Source: Litorimonas sp039975855 | Lineage (GTDB): Bacteria > Pseudomonadota > Alphaproteobacteria > Caulobacterales > Maricaulaceae | Direction: 5' to 3' | Assembly: GCA_039975855.1 (NCBI GenBank) | Contig: JBDWGH010000004.1 | Location: forward strand, 186,001-250,000 | DNA length: 64,000 nucleotides | Part shown: piece after piece, positions 50,484 through 59,794 of the stretch | Layout: every line of letters begins with the position of its first letter | How positions within the stretch are numbered: the stretch's first letter is position 1 | Position numbers and translations under genes: made by a program | The notes under the pieces: model-generated | What the model was told of the DNA's origin: nothing | The model's database searches: none | Seen by the model: only the letters and a program-made list of their open reading frames with translations

Positions 50484-51002
50484 GCCGGCTGTCCGTGCGC
50501 TGAGTGCAGTTTTAGAAGACGGACCATACTCCGTGCTCAAGACATAACCCTTGTTGCGCATGCACACCTCAAATTCAGGATCGAGACGCATTTCAGAGTC
50601 GGACATGAATATATATCCTCGATGACGTGATTCACAATTCTGCCAATCTACGGATTGCGAAGGTCCGTTCAGTTTCACGAAAGCCGCGTCTCTTGGATCG
50701 GTCGTTTCTGCGACGATTAAGGGTCTGAGGCCTTTGTCGTTGTAACCGTAATAATAAAACTGGGATGGGTCATAAATCTCGATGTCATAGCCTGTATATT
50801 GGGAGGCTGTATATTGAGAGGATGTATCGTAAATTTCGACGTCATATGCTTGGCCATCAAACTGATAGTCCTGCTGCGGTGTCGATCGAAGACTCGCATC
50901 AGATTGGGTTGCAATGTCAGCCTTGTCCGATTTGCTCCAAAGGCTGCACCCACTCAAACCTAATCCCGTTAGGGCTATGACTGTCAGTGTTCTGATCCGC
51001 AT
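50433..51002 (-). CDS. Tyr-rich hypothetical lipoprotein
   Basis: The lipoprotein signal ends in LGLSGC (Cys about residue 19). An unusual Tyr/Asp/Ser-rich stretch follows (about residues 45-95), in which YDVEIYD and YDIEIYD repeat about 18 residues apart, with QYTASQYTG between them. The rest has four Cys-containing or charged segments (WQNCESRHRGYIFMSDSEMRLDPEFEVCMRNKGY) that could form a disulfide. The protein is not recognised. The last 51 bases overlap the end of the convergent SDR gene, so one of the two 3' ends has evolved into the other. Confidence 0.72.
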   Translation of the reverse strand: MRIRTLTVIALTGLGLSGCSLWSKSDKADIATQSDASLRSTPQQDYQFDGQAYDVEIYDTSSQYTASQYTGYDIEIYDPSQFYYYGYNDKGLRPLIVAETTDPRDAAFVKLNGPSQSVDWQNCESRHRGYIFMSDSEMRLDPEFEVCMRNKGYVLSTEYGPSSKTALSARTAGLRGRFSDTGTGSAFFR

Positions 51003-51121
51003 AATACTCTCTCACATTGATACCGTGCGGCTTCCGGTTCAATCTTCATGCCAAGTCGCATGTTTCTTTGAAAAAATGTCTGGCGACAGGGAATTGACTT
51101 GAGCTGTGAACACGGCACAAC

Positions 51122-51688
51122 ATGGTCATGACTGAAACGCCATTTCACACAAAAGACCCCGTCCACCCGTCAGCCGACTCACGGTTGATAAAAATCTGGG
51201 AGGCGGCGGAAGTTTACGGCGAACGCAGTTTTGACAATTACGCGCAAATCCGGTCTCTTGCAGAAACATTGCGCGACCTTCTCTGTGCGTGGTTACACAA
51301 AGGGGAAGAACCTTGTGTTTACCTCGTTCCGCCAGAGGGTCCGTTTCAAGCCCAAAACTATCAATCAGGGGCGTACTCGGTCTCCGGCAAAGGATATTTA
51401 CCGCTGAAACCCATCAGCTTCGGCCTTGCTGTGCGTATCTCCGAGGACAAAGACTACATGCGGTTGCAGCTGCACTGCCAAAAAGAAGGTGAGTTGATGA
51501 AAATTTCCATCGGGAAAGAAAGCCCGATTTCTATCAACCTACCCTTGGATGAAAGCCAAATGACCCCGTTATTTGAGTTGATTTACGGCCATATCCTTGC
51601 GTTTTTCCAAGATAGTGTTGCGAAATATGATGAAGGTGATTACGGCACCTCTGTCATTGGATTTGATATATACCGCGTGGCTGAATAA
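51122..51688 (+). CDS. Hypothetical soluble protein, unrecognised
   Basis: This 188-residue protein has no signal or membrane helix. It is of mixed helical and strand content (SLAETLRDLLCAWLHKGEEPCVYLVPPEGPFQAQNY, LAVRISEDKDYMRLQLHCQKEGELMKISIG). The ATG two codons downstream is an equally good start. No operon partner is obvious: the antiporter gene begins about 105 bases later, after a spacer with a small AGCTG/CAGCT hairpin. Confidence 0.65.
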   Translation: MVMTETPFHTKDPVHPSADSRLIKIWEAAEVYGERSFDNYAQIRSLAETLRDLLCAWLHKGEEPCVYLVPPEGPFQAQNYQSGAYSVSGKGYLPLKPISFGLAVRISEDKDYMRLQLHCQKEGELMKISIGKESPISINLPLDESQMTPLFELIYGHILAFFQDSVAKYDEGDYGTSVIGFDIYRVAE

Positions 51689-51793
51689 CCCCCCTGAACA
51701 GCACATAGAATTAAGTTTGGTTTGAACAGCTGATTCAGCTATTCGAACTGTTGATGTATTTCCCGCGAACCTTAGGTCGCGCCGAAAAATGAG

Positions 51794-53788
51794 ATGATTA
51801 TGGGTTTTGAAACGGCAATGTTGGTAGACATCATACTGGCAGGTGGCGGTGAAGGTCACCACGAGGCGTCTACACTTCCATTCAAAATCGCCCTAATCGG
51901 GGCATTGGGTATTGGGGCTCAATGGCTGGCTTGGAAACTCCAACGCCCCGCCATTGTGTTGATGGCGATTGCAGGGCTGATTTTTGGCCCGCTGGTTGGA
52001 TATCTTCTAGGTTTACCTATGCCAACCTTCATCCATGACGCCTTGGAACCCTTCCGTTTAAACCCGCAAGTTGATTTTGGTGATGTTTATAGACCCATGA
52101 TCGGGATTGCGGTGGCCATCATTCTATTCGAAGGCGGATTAAACCTAAAATTCAAAGATTTAGGCGACGCCAAGCGCGCAGTTATTCGAATGGTTGTCTT
52201 GGCAGGCCCTATCGCGTGGGGCTTGGGAACACTTGCGGCCCATTATCTTGTCGGATTGAGATGGGATATGGCAGCCATGGTCGGCGGCCTGTTTATTGTG
52301 ACAGGTCCAACCGTTATTATGCCATTGCTTCGCCAAGCACATTTACAAGCCAAGCCGGCCAATATTCTAAAGTGGGAAGGCATCGTCAATGACCCATTAG
52401 GTGCGCTATTCGCCGTTGTTGTCTTCGAATTTGTTCGAATTACACAAATCGAAGCGAGCATGGCGATGGTCTTTGGACGTATCGCATTTGCAGCGATCCT
52501 TGGAACAGCTGTTGGGATTGTTTCAGGAATCGGCATGGCTTGGGCTTTCCGCCGGGGAGTGATTCCAGAGTATTTGAAAGCACCTGTAGTTCTGGCGTGG
52601 GTGTTGGTGATCTATGTCTTGGCGAACACACTCGCAGATGAGACCGGGCTGCTTGCCGTGACGGCTTTGGGCATGACCATGGCCAATACAAAATTTGCCA
52701 GCATGGTCGAAATGCGCCGCTTCAAGGAGAACATCGCGATTATCCTCGTCTCAGGCGTCTTTGTGATGTTGACTGCAACACTGACTCCTGCCGTCCTGAG
52801 AGCCTTTGTTTCCGACTGGGGCGTGATTGCCTTTGTTTTGGCGATGATGTTCCTTGTACGTCCAATCGCCGTCATGGTCGGAACTTTGTGGTCAGGTGTG
52901 TCTTGGAAAGAGAGCTTGCTCGTCTCCCTCATAGCACCGCGCGGTATTGTTGCCGTAGCTGTTGCGGGTCTCTTTGCTGCTGAGATGAACGCACTCGGCC
53001 GCGAAGACGGGCTGATCTTTGTGCCGCTGGCCTTTGCTCTCGTATTTGCGACAGTGTTGTTTGCAGGGTTCTTTATCGGACCACTGGCCCATATGTTGAA
53101 GCTGGACAGCGGCGATGGTGACGGTGTTTTGATCGTTGGTGCCAACCCATGGTCCCTTGGCCTCGCGAAAGCACTCAAAGAAATGCACATCAAAGTGACT
53201 GTCGCCGATACAAATTGGCGGCGCCTGCGCGGTGCCAGACTGGAAGGCCATAATACATTTTACGGTGAGGTCCTGTCCGAAAATGCTGATTACTCGCTCG
53301 ATCACAGCGCTTTTAATGTGCTCATCGCGGCAACGCCAAATGAAGCCTATAACTCACTGGTCTGCGTTGAATTTGCGCCCGAATTAGGTCGTCACCGCGT
53401 TTTCCAAGTCGGCGCAAGAGAGAACGATGAAGATGATGCTGAGAGCATTGCGTTCACATCACGCGGTCGCACCTTAACGTCCCGTGGGCGTAGCTTTGAT
53501 GCGTTGACCCGTGATTGGTGGGGTGGATGGCGTTTCCGAGCCACAAACCTGTCAGAGGAATATACGCTGGACGATCTTTATAAAGATCGGGGCGATGATC
53601 TTGACCTCATCATGGCGCGTAAACCCGACGGCACGCTGGAGTTCATTCAGCCAGGTCAAGAGTTCCGTGCCCAAGGTTCAACCGTATTAAGCTTTTGTCC
53701 GGCCAAAGACACGGAAGGCTCCCGCGGTGAAGGCGCCAAACGCGGCGGTACAGGCATGGCCGGACCCGCAGCGCCATTGCCCTCATAA
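51794..53788 (+). CDS. CPA1-type cation/proton antiporter with C-terminal RCK (TrkA-N) domain
   Basis: The 664-residue protein has about 12 hydrophobic segments (residues 25-430). ILFEGGLNL (about 117), VTGPTVIMPLLRQ (about 171) and NDPLGA (about 200) are the transport-site motifs of the NhaP/CPA1 family. The cytoplasmic TrkA-N domain follows (GVLIVGANPWSLGLAKALKEMHIKVTVAD, from about residue 440), which binds nucleotide and gates transport. An acidic tail ends the chain. The ion (Na+ or K+) cannot be read. A lipoprotein gene starts on the very next base after the stop. Confidence 0.92.
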   Translation: MIMGFETAMLVDIILAGGGEGHHEASTLPFKIALIGALGIGAQWLAWKLQRPAIVLMAIAGLIFGPLVGYLLGLPMPTFIHDALEPFRLNPQVDFGDVYRPMIGIAVAIILFEGGLNLKFKDLGDAKRAVIRMVVLAGPIAWGLGTLAAHYLVGLRWDMAAMVGGLFIVTGPTVIMPLLRQAHLQAKPANILKWEGIVNDPLGALFAVVVFEFVRITQIEASMAMVFGRIAFAAILGTAVGIVSGIGMAWAFRRGVIPEYLKAPVVLAWVLVIYVLANTLADETGLLAVTALGMTMANTKFASMVEMRRFKENIAIILVSGVFVMLTATLTPAVLRAFVSDWGVIAFVLAMMFLVRPIAVMVGTLWSGVSWKESLLVSLIAPRGIVAVAVAGLFAAEMNALGREDGLIFVPLAFALVFATVLFAGFFIGPLAHMLKLDSGDGDGVLIVGANPWSLGLAKALKEMHIKVTVADTNWRRLRGARLEGHNTFYGEVLSENADYSLDHSAFNVLIAATPNEAYNSLVCVEFAPELGRHRVFQVGARENDEDDAESIAFTSRGRTLTSRGRSFDALTRDWWGGWRFRATNLSEEYTLDDLYKDRGDDLDLIMARKPDGTLEFIQPGQEFRAQGSTVLSFCPAKDTEGSRGEGAKRGGTGMAGPAAPLPS

Positions 53789-54754
53789 ATGAAGAAATAT
53801 GCCGTCTTCGCTGTCTGTTGTCTGGCAGGGTGTTCGGCTGCCAATCCTGCCAAGGAGATATCATCCGCTATTTTGGCAGAAAGTTCCTGCTCGGCTGATA
53901 CCGTAAGATACGAACCAGCGCCGCTCGACATATCATTGTCAGTGGCACCTTTGGGCGCAGCAAAAGACATTTCGGATGGGCTTCCGCCTTCCGTTGAATT
54001 CTTAAACGGCTGGCACATTACGTCGACGAATACCGAATTGGGCGGACTTTCAGGCCTCAAAGTCCTTCCTTCTGGAGAACTTTTAGCCGTCTCAGACAAA
54101 GGCTATTTTTTAACCCTAGACCCTGAAAAAAGTCAGGCGACGATTATGCCGCTGCTAGATGCTAAGGGAAGATCTCTCACAGGCAAGACACTAGGTGATG
54201 CGGAAGGCCTCGCCCTAAAAGACGGATTGGTTTTTGTTTCTTTCGAACGTCGTCACCGTATTTTGGCCTATAATTTAGAACGTTGTGGTGTCGCAGCCCG
54301 TGGAACCCTTTTCTCTGGTTCACCCGAGTCAATACTGGGGACCAAGCTTGGCGCTAATGACGGTGCCGAGGCCCTAGATATTACAGCAGAAGACCACATA
54401 CGCGCCGGATATGAGACCGTGATTGACGGTCGGGCACCGCTCGTCACTTTCGAAACAGATGGCACTGTTTCAGACGCCGTAGACTATGTTTCAGTGGAAC
54501 CTGATTTCAAACTCGTTGGCGCAGATGAAGGATATTTTTTGTTTCGCGCCTATGACCGAGAGGCCGGCAATCGCAATATTATCCGCGGGCCCAATGTCGA
54601 ATTTAAGCTCGCGCCGCCACTCAATGTAGATAATTTTGAAGGCATAGCCGTACAAAAAACGGCAGGCGGCGCAACACGTCTCTATCTTATCTCGGACGAT
54701 AACTACTCCTCCCGTCAACGCACACTTTTATACGTTTTCGAAATTCGCGATTAA
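53789..54754 (+). CDS. Phytase-like esterase-domain lipoprotein
   Basis: The lipobox (CCLAGC, Cys about residue 15) is followed by a beta-propeller-like domain of the 'esterase-like activity of phytase' family. Signatures are ELGGLSGLKVLPSGELLAVSDKGYFLTL (about residues 82-110), EGLALKDGLVFVSFERRHRI and NFEGIAVQKTAGGATRLYLISDDNYS near the end. The enzyme probably cleaves phosphate or carboxyl esters in the envelope; the substrate is unknown. The start directly abuts the antiporter stop, so it is co-transcribed and possibly translationally coupled. It converges on the DUF2794 gene with a 4-base overlap. Confidence 0.87.
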   Translation: MKKYAVFAVCCLAGCSAANPAKEISSAILAESSCSADTVRYEPAPLDISLSVAPLGAAKDISDGLPPSVEFLNGWHITSTNTELGGLSGLKVLPSGELLAVSDKGYFLTLDPEKSQATIMPLLDAKGRSLTGKTLGDAEGLALKDGLVFVSFERRHRILAYNLERCGVAARGTLFSGSPESILGTKLGANDGAEALDITAEDHIRAGYETVIDGRAPLVTFETDGTVSDAVDYVSVEPDFKLVGADEGYFLFRAYDREAGNRNIIRGPNVEFKLAPPLNVDNFEGIAVQKTAGGATRLYLISDDNYSSRQRTLLYVFEIRD

Positions 54755-55101
54755 ACGCTGCGAAAGCGGGCTTTGTCGAAAACTCTCAATACGGTTTTTA
54801 ACTCATGTCCGCGTTTCAATACGAGACCGCCCGGAGCAATCACAGCGAACTGACCTTGCTTCTTCCGCAATGCCGGAACTTTTTCGATCCGATAAAGGGC
54901 GTGTTCCGAGGCCCGGCGATACACGGAGAAGACAGCTCTATCTCTTAGGAAATCCATCGCATAGTCTTTCCAATCGCCATTACTGACCATTTGCCCGTAG
55001 ACATTCAGGATCGCCGAAAGTTCGTGACGGTCAAATGCGACTTGGGACGGGCCTTTAGAAGACCGGTTCGACCCTGACGGAAAAGGAACGATTTGGCTCA
55101 T
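54751..55101 (-). CDS. DUF2794 protein
   Basis: This 116-residue protein belongs to a family found almost only in alphaproteobacteria. The core ELSAILNVYGQMVSNGDWKDYAMDFLRDRAVFSVYRRASE.. LYRIEK is very conserved, and the C-terminus ends with the AVIAPGGLVLKRGHELKTVLRVF segment. Its function is unknown. It is one of the better class markers in the window. Its 5' side faces a 358-base gene-free region. Confidence 0.9.
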   Translation of the reverse strand: MSQIVPFPSGSNRSSKGPSQVAFDRHELSAILNVYGQMVSNGDWKDYAMDFLRDRAVFSVYRRASEHALYRIEKVPALRKKQGQFAVIAPGGLVLKRGHELKTVLRVFDKARFRSV

Positions 55102-55459
55102 ATTCTCAGCATATACTCGTTTTTTCGGGAGGCAAGTCTACGCTTATCACGCGAGTCAGACTCGCAAACCTATCCACTTTGTAATACCTCGCCCCATTCC
55201 CGCCACATTTGCAGCAGGATTTGACCTTAAACCAACTCTAGCAGAGACTAGTCGCAGGACGGAGCAGTTGATGTGGGTCGGTTATTTATCAGCCCCCCCA
55301 GCCCCCGAAACACAAAAGCCGGATCGGCCTGCGACAATTAACGTTCCCACGTTGACATGATGGGGGTCCCTGTCCCTAGGGAGATCCTATCTAAGTGGCC
55401 CGGTCCCGTATTGCGTTCAGCCCCGCATTACGCAGCCGGGCTACCGTCATTTTAGGGGT
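55102..55459. other. Gene-free region with several long-range stems (candidate structured RNA)
   Basis: No protein gene fits. The sequence can form GTCGCAGG (55251-55258) with CCTGCGAC (55328-55335). It can also form an extended hairpin, GCCCGG (55398-55403) to CCGGGC (55436-55441), whose inner arm pairs CGTATTGCG with CGCATTACG around one mismatch. CCGTCAT (55444-55450) with ATGACGG (55467-55473) is a third stem, straddling the stop of the DUF1223 gene. The stems sit next to each other over about 220 bases, which is more than expected by chance, but I could not match SRP, RNase P or tmRNA signatures. 6S RNA remains possible. The part nearest 55102 should hold the DUF2794 promoter. Confidence 0.4.
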
Positions 55460-56146
55460 CTAATCAATGACGGCAGCGTCCAGAATTTTCGCACTTTCTT
55501 TGTCATGAACGAGAACCGCATATTGCGTTGTATCGGATTTCGGCAGCGTGACTGACGCCGTCTGACCATTCCAATCCAAACTTTGTACATCCGTTACAAC
55601 ATTTGTCAGGCGCAATGTCCGCCCGCCATTTTCACCGCGTTTAACCTTCACGCTTTGCTCACCGGGCATAAAAGACACAACATCAACGATAATGTCTTTA
55701 GACGTGTTGGCTTCGACCGTCAGCGTATCCCCAGAACGGGTCAAAGAAAGATCGATATCATTTTCAGGTAGGCTCATATCTGCAACATCTCGTTTGGAAT
55801 AGCGCGGACTATGCGCTGAGCCGCCCAAGACGATTTGCGGTGTATAGATATTGGCGGCGCCAAAAGCATCGCGATAATCGCGCTGACGTTGGGTAAATTC
55901 CGGATCACCAAATGTATCCGTCCAGCCCAAATAATCCCAATAGGTCACACCATAAGAGAGTACGAGTGTATCCGGGTTTTCTGAGAGCTTTGTCACAAAA
56001 CGATTGGCCGGTGGACAAGACGAACAGCCTTGTGAGGTGAAGAGCTCGACGACATGGGTCGGCTTTGCCGCCACATCTGAAGCCATGGCTGAGGTCGCGA
56101 ATGACGCCAGAGTCAGCGTTGCGAGAGGGAGGAGTAAATGTTTCAT
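55460..56146 (-). CDS. DUF1223 thioredoxin-fold exported protein
   Basis: The signal peptide (LASFATSAMASD, cut about residue 22) precedes the DUF1223 domain. ELFTSQGCSSCPPA (about residues 34-47) holds a CxxC pair in a thioredoxin-like fold. GVTYWDYLGWTDTFGDPEFTQRQRDY and the YTPQIVLGG cis-Pro loop follow. The family is periplasmic and presumed to be redox-active, but its partner is unknown. A CCGTCAT/ATGACGG hairpin covers its stop codon. Confidence 0.9.
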   Translation of the reverse strand: MKHLLLPLATLTLASFATSAMASDVAAKPTHVVELFTSQGCSSCPPANRFVTKLSENPDTLVLSYGVTYWDYLGWTDTFGDPEFTQRQRDYRDAFGAANIYTPQIVLGGSAHSPRYSKRDVADMSLPENDIDLSLTRSGDTLTVEANTSKDIIVDVVSFMPGEQSVKVKRGENGGRTLRLTNVVTDVQSLDWNGQTASVTLPKSDTTQYAVLVHDKESAKILDAAVID

Positions 56147-56213
56147 GCTTTTCCCTTAACTCTCAGAAGATGAATACGCACCCAACAGATGTATCACAGT
56201 GTGGTGAGCGAGA

Positions 56214-57311
56214 TTAAAGGCTTGGCACCGGTTCGGCCTTTACGTCCGGTTCACCGTCCCCATCCATATCCGGGTTGCCATCGGCGGAGAGCAAAACAGC
56301 GATCCAACGCGTTGTGGGGAATTGCGCTAAAATAATCATGATGATGACCGTCAGCGGCGCAGATAAGAATGCCCCTACACCTCCCCATAAAGCCCCCCAA
56401 ACCGAGAGGGCGAGAATTACCACCAAGGCAGACAGGTTCATACTGTCACCCATCATCTTGGGTTGGATCGTGTTTCCGATAATTGTTTGGGCTCCGAACA
56501 AAAGAGCTGCGAGTAAGCCAACACGGCCTAAACTATCGAACTGAACTAAGGCGAAAATAACCGGAAGACCAACCGCGAACAATCCGCCAACGATCGGAAT
56601 GTAGTTTAGTATGAATATCACAAGCGCCCAAAACAGTGCGTTGTCCAACCCAAGCGCCGTCATCGCGACATAAGAGATGACAGTTTGCATTAGGGAGATA
56701 ATTGTTTGGACGGACAAATACTTCTCAATTGAAGTACGGATACGTTCGCCTACCTTTGCAGCTTGAGCCCTCCGTGTTGTGTTTGGAAAAAGGTCGTCCA
56801 TTTTTTTCGGGAAACTGGACTGAGCTGCGAAAAGAAAAACGACATAAAGTGCGATAAGGAAGAATTCGGACAAAACCCCTTGGACAGTAGCCGCGAACGT
56901 TCCCAAGCCGCTTTCGATTTTGTCGGTAATTCCGAAATTTTCATCTAGGGTCTGGAAGGACATGTTCTCTTGCCCAGTCTTATCCGCGATCCAGGAAAAG
57001 ATTTCAGTTAGCCGCGTGTTATATTTAGGTGCGTCTTTGACAACGTCGCCAACTGTATCAACAATCACAAATATGAAACCGACCATGAGCCCTACAACGA
57101 TCAAAACGGCAATGGTGAGCGCCAACCAATAGGGAAATTTTGAAGACAAATTATCCATCCATCGCGCAAAAGCATCGATGATTAGCCACACAAATATTGC
57201 AAGCGCGAAAGGCGCCAAAAGATCGCGTGTGAGATAAAGCAGCGCAATTAGAGCCATACCCGCCAAAAACAGCAAAGTAGCCCGTATTGTGGTGTCATTC
57301 GTCGTAATCAT
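56214..57311 (-). CDS. AI-2E family (UPF0118) membrane transporter
   Basis: The 365-residue polytopic protein has hydrophobic segments near residues 8-48, 60-90, 150-180 and several in the second half. The family hallmark NYIPIVGGLFAVGLPVIFAL (about residue 245) is present. Members include exporters linked to AI-2, sodium or proton exchange; the substrate cannot be assigned. The start at 57311 is supported by AGAGGG 8 bases upstream. It is divergent from the HerA-like ATPase gene. Confidence 0.9.
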   Translation of the reverse strand: MITTNDTTIRATLLFLAGMALIALLYLTRDLLAPFALAIFVWLIIDAFARWMDNLSSKFPYWLALTIAVLIVVGLMVGFIFVIVDTVGDVVKDAPKYNTRLTEIFSWIADKTGQENMSFQTLDENFGITDKIESGLGTFAATVQGVLSEFFLIALYVVFLFAAQSSFPKKMDDLFPNTTRRAQAAKVGERIRTSIEKYLSVQTIISLMQTVISYVAMTALGLDNALFWALVIFILNYIPIVGGLFAVGLPVIFALVQFDSLGRVGLLAALLFGAQTIIGNTIQPKMMGDSMNLSALVVILALSVWGALWGGVGAFLSAPLTVIIMIILAQFPTTRWIAVLLSADGNPDMDGDGEPDVKAEPVPSL

Positions 57312-57403
57312 TGTCGTAACCCTCTCTCGCGTCAGAACACTCATATTGCATTCAAGCCCGCGACCCCATAACAAAATCACGAAAATTTAAAGGACCTCTT
57401 ACC

Positions 57404-58930
57404 ATGAAAAATGGGATATTTGTCGGTACAGATGACCAAGGTGTAAAGCAGCATTTATGGTTGCCGCTTGCGAACCGTCATGGCCTCATTGCGGGCGCGA
57501 CGGGAACGGGTAAGACTGTCACATTGCAAATTTTGGCGGAAGGTTTTTCCAAAGCCGGTGTCCCTGTCTTTGCGGCTGACGTGAAAGGCGACCTTTCCGG
57601 CGTCTCGCAATCGGGTAGCGTCGATCACAAATTACATGATAAACTGCTTCAACGCGCCATGAAAATCGGGCTTGGTGAATATGATTATGAAGCCATGCCC
57701 ACCGCATTTTGGGATTTATATGGCGAGAATGGCCATCCCGTTCGGACAACCATTTCCGAAATGGGTCCAACCCTTCTGTCGCGCCTTATGGGGTTAAATG
57801 AGACCCAAGAAGGTATCCTGACCATTGCGTTCGAATTGTCCGATGACCAAGACATGCTCTTGCTCGACATGAAAGATCTACGGGCTTTGTTGAATTATAT
57901 CAGTGACAATAAGAAAGAGATCTCTCGCGAATATGGCAATGTTACCAGCCAATCCGTCGCCGCCATCCAGCGTCAACTTTTGAAATTGGAACGCGCCGGC
58001 GCAGATGAATTTTTCGCGGAACCCGCCCTCGACCTCAGGGACTTGATGAAGACAGATGAGAATGGTCGGGGCGTCGTCAATATTTTGGCGGCAGATAAGC
58101 TGATTAATTCGCCAGCCCTATATTCGACCTTCCTACTCTGGCTCTTGTCCGAATTGTTTGAGGAGCTGCCCGAAGTCGGCAATCCGGAAAAACCCAAAAT
58201 GGTTTTCTTCTTTGATGAAGCGCATTTGCTGTTTGACGATGCACCAAAAGCCTTACTCGACAAAATTGAGCAAGTGGCGAGATTGATACGCTCTAAAGGG
58301 GTCGGAATTTATTTCGTGACGCAAAACCCAATGGATATTCCGGATAGCGTATTGGGCCAACTCGGCAACCGCATACAACATGCCTTGCGCGCCTATACAC
58401 CAAAAGAGCAGAAAGCGCTTCGCGCGGCGGCCAGTTCATTCAGGGAAAACCCCGCTTTTGATACGGGAGAGGTCATTACGGATTTGGGTGTAGGGGAAGC
58501 GCTTGTATCCTTACTTAATATGAAAGGCGCGCCAGAGATTGTTAGGCGCACAATGGTTCGTCCACCAGTATCTCGATTAGGCCCGGCTGTTCCTACAGAA
58601 CGCGCTGCCATCATAGCCGCATCTAATTTGAAGGATAAATATACGGACACGATCGACCGTGAAAGTGCCTATGAAAAGCTAGAAGCGAAAGCCATAGCCC
58701 ACGAAGAGGCCGCCGAAAAAGCGGCAGAAAAGGCGGAAGCCGACGCTAAGAAAGAAAAAGCCGAAGCCGCAAAGAAGAAAAAGAAAACCACGAAGCGCCG
58801 GTCCGGGCGCCGCAAAAAAACAGTCGGCGAAACACTGGCCTATGAAGCAAAGCTCGTCACACGACAGATCGTCAGATCGCAAGGTCGCAAAATCTTACGC
58901 GGACTTTTGGGCGGGCTAATGCGGCGCTAG
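57404..58930 (+). CDS. HerA-like ATPase of the DUF853 (YjgR) family
   Basis: The 508-residue protein has the N-terminal Walker A GATGTGKTVT (about residues 31-40), Walker B (MVFFFDEAHLLF, about 266-277) and a sensor/arginine region (NPMDIPDSVLGQLGNRIQHALRAYTPKEQKALRAA). These are the hallmarks of HerA/FtsK-type hexameric ATPases of family DUF853. A highly basic and Ala-rich tail (about residues 425-485, EAAEKAAEKAEADAKKEKAEAAKKKKK) may contact nucleic acid. The biological role is not established. It leads a five-gene run with gaps of 5 bases or less at most joints. Confidence 0.9.
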   Translation: MKNGIFVGTDDQGVKQHLWLPLANRHGLIAGATGTGKTVTLQILAEGFSKAGVPVFAADVKGDLSGVSQSGSVDHKLHDKLLQRAMKIGLGEYDYEAMPTAFWDLYGENGHPVRTTISEMGPTLLSRLMGLNETQEGILTIAFELSDDQDMLLLDMKDLRALLNYISDNKKEISREYGNVTSQSVAAIQRQLLKLERAGADEFFAEPALDLRDLMKTDENGRGVVNILAADKLINSPALYSTFLLWLLSELFEELPEVGNPEKPKMVFFFDEAHLLFDDAPKALLDKIEQVARLIRSKGVGIYFVTQNPMDIPDSVLGQLGNRIQHALRAYTPKEQKALRAAASSFRENPAFDTGEVITDLGVGEALVSLLNMKGAPEIVRRTMVRPPVSRLGPAVPTERAAIIAASNLKDKYTDTIDRESAYEKLEAKAIAHEEAAEKAAEKAEADAKKEKAEAAKKKKKTTKRRSGRRKKTVGETLAYEAKLVTRQIVRSQGRKILRGLLGGLMRR

Positions 58931-58935
58931 TTGAG

Positions 58936-59787
58936 ATGCCAAACATCACGCGTTTCGCTCCCTCGCCGACGGGACAACTGCACCTGGGTCATGCTCATGC
59001 TGCCTCTGAAGTTTTCAAATTTGCGGAAGCGTCAAAGAGTTTGGCGCTTCTCCGTATAGAGGACATTGATCACACACGATGCCGCCCCAAATATACTCGC
59101 GGTATTTATGAGGACCTTTCGTGGTTGGGCTATAGCTGGCCTACCCCTGTCCGTGTTCAAAGCGAGCATTATTCGGATTATGCGAAAGTGGTCACAGACT
59201 TAGTGCAGCGTGGGTTGGCCTATCCATGCGTCTTATCACGCAGCGATCTCAAAGCGGGAAAACGGACAATCCGTCCCAACAGCCCCTCCCATGCGGAAGC
59301 TGCCCGCGTATGCGACCGTCTACGCAAATCCGTAAGGCTAAAGACTCCCTCCCTGCCCTTTTCCGTTCGACTGGACCTCAAAGCCGCACTTCGCCGGACA
59401 CCAGCAAAGCTGCCCTATTTTGAGCAAGGCGTTTTGCGCCAAGCTCTCCCTGACTTGCACGCTTGGGCAGCGTCGGATCATCCCGATCCTATCATTGCGC
59501 GAAAGGATATTGGCGCCAGCTATCATATCGCGGTGACGCATGATGACCACCTTCAAGGCGTGACACATATCGTCCGAGGCGAAGATTTTTTAGACCAAAC
59601 GCCTCTACACATATTGATCCAAAACCTGATGGGATGGACCACGCCGCATTATCATCATCATGCGCTCGTCACGGATGATACGGGGCGTAAGCTCTCCAAA
59701 TCGGATAAGGACATCACGATCCAAAGTCTGCGCGAAAGCGGTATCAAACCCGCAGATGTCTTGTCCCGCGCTCGCGGCGCGTTATAG
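58936..59787 (+). CDS. gluQ: Glutamyl-Q tRNA(Asp) synthetase
   Basis: GluQ attaches glutamate to the queuosine base at the wobble position of tRNA-Asp. The 283-residue chain equals a catalytic GluRS domain without the anticodon-binding part. It shows RFAPSPTGQLHLGHAHAA (HIGH motif, about residues 6-23), LRIEDIDHTRC and the KMSKS variant KLSKS (about 253). The usual zinc-binding pattern (CxC...YxxxC) in the inserted region is not visible: only YPC remains. It starts 5 bases after the HerA-like gene. Confidence 0.9.
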   Translation: MPNITRFAPSPTGQLHLGHAHAASEVFKFAEASKSLALLRIEDIDHTRCRPKYTRGIYEDLSWLGYSWPTPVRVQSEHYSDYAKVVTDLVQRGLAYPCVLSRSDLKAGKRTIRPNSPSHAEAARVCDRLRKSVRLKTPSLPFSVRLDLKAALRRTPAKLPYFEQGVLRQALPDLHAWAASDHPDPIIARKDIGASYHIAVTHDDHLQGVTHIVRGEDFLDQTPLHILIQNLMGWTTPHYHHHALVTDDTGRKLSKSDKDITIQSLRESGIKPADVLSRARGAL

Positions 59788-59794
59788 CGGGAGC

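Noticed and set aside
55102..55459. Assignment as SRP RNA, RNase P RNA or tmRNA
   Set aside because: The conserved cores (GGAAG-type SRP loop, RNase P P4 motif, tmRNA acceptor and tag codons) were not found on either strand.
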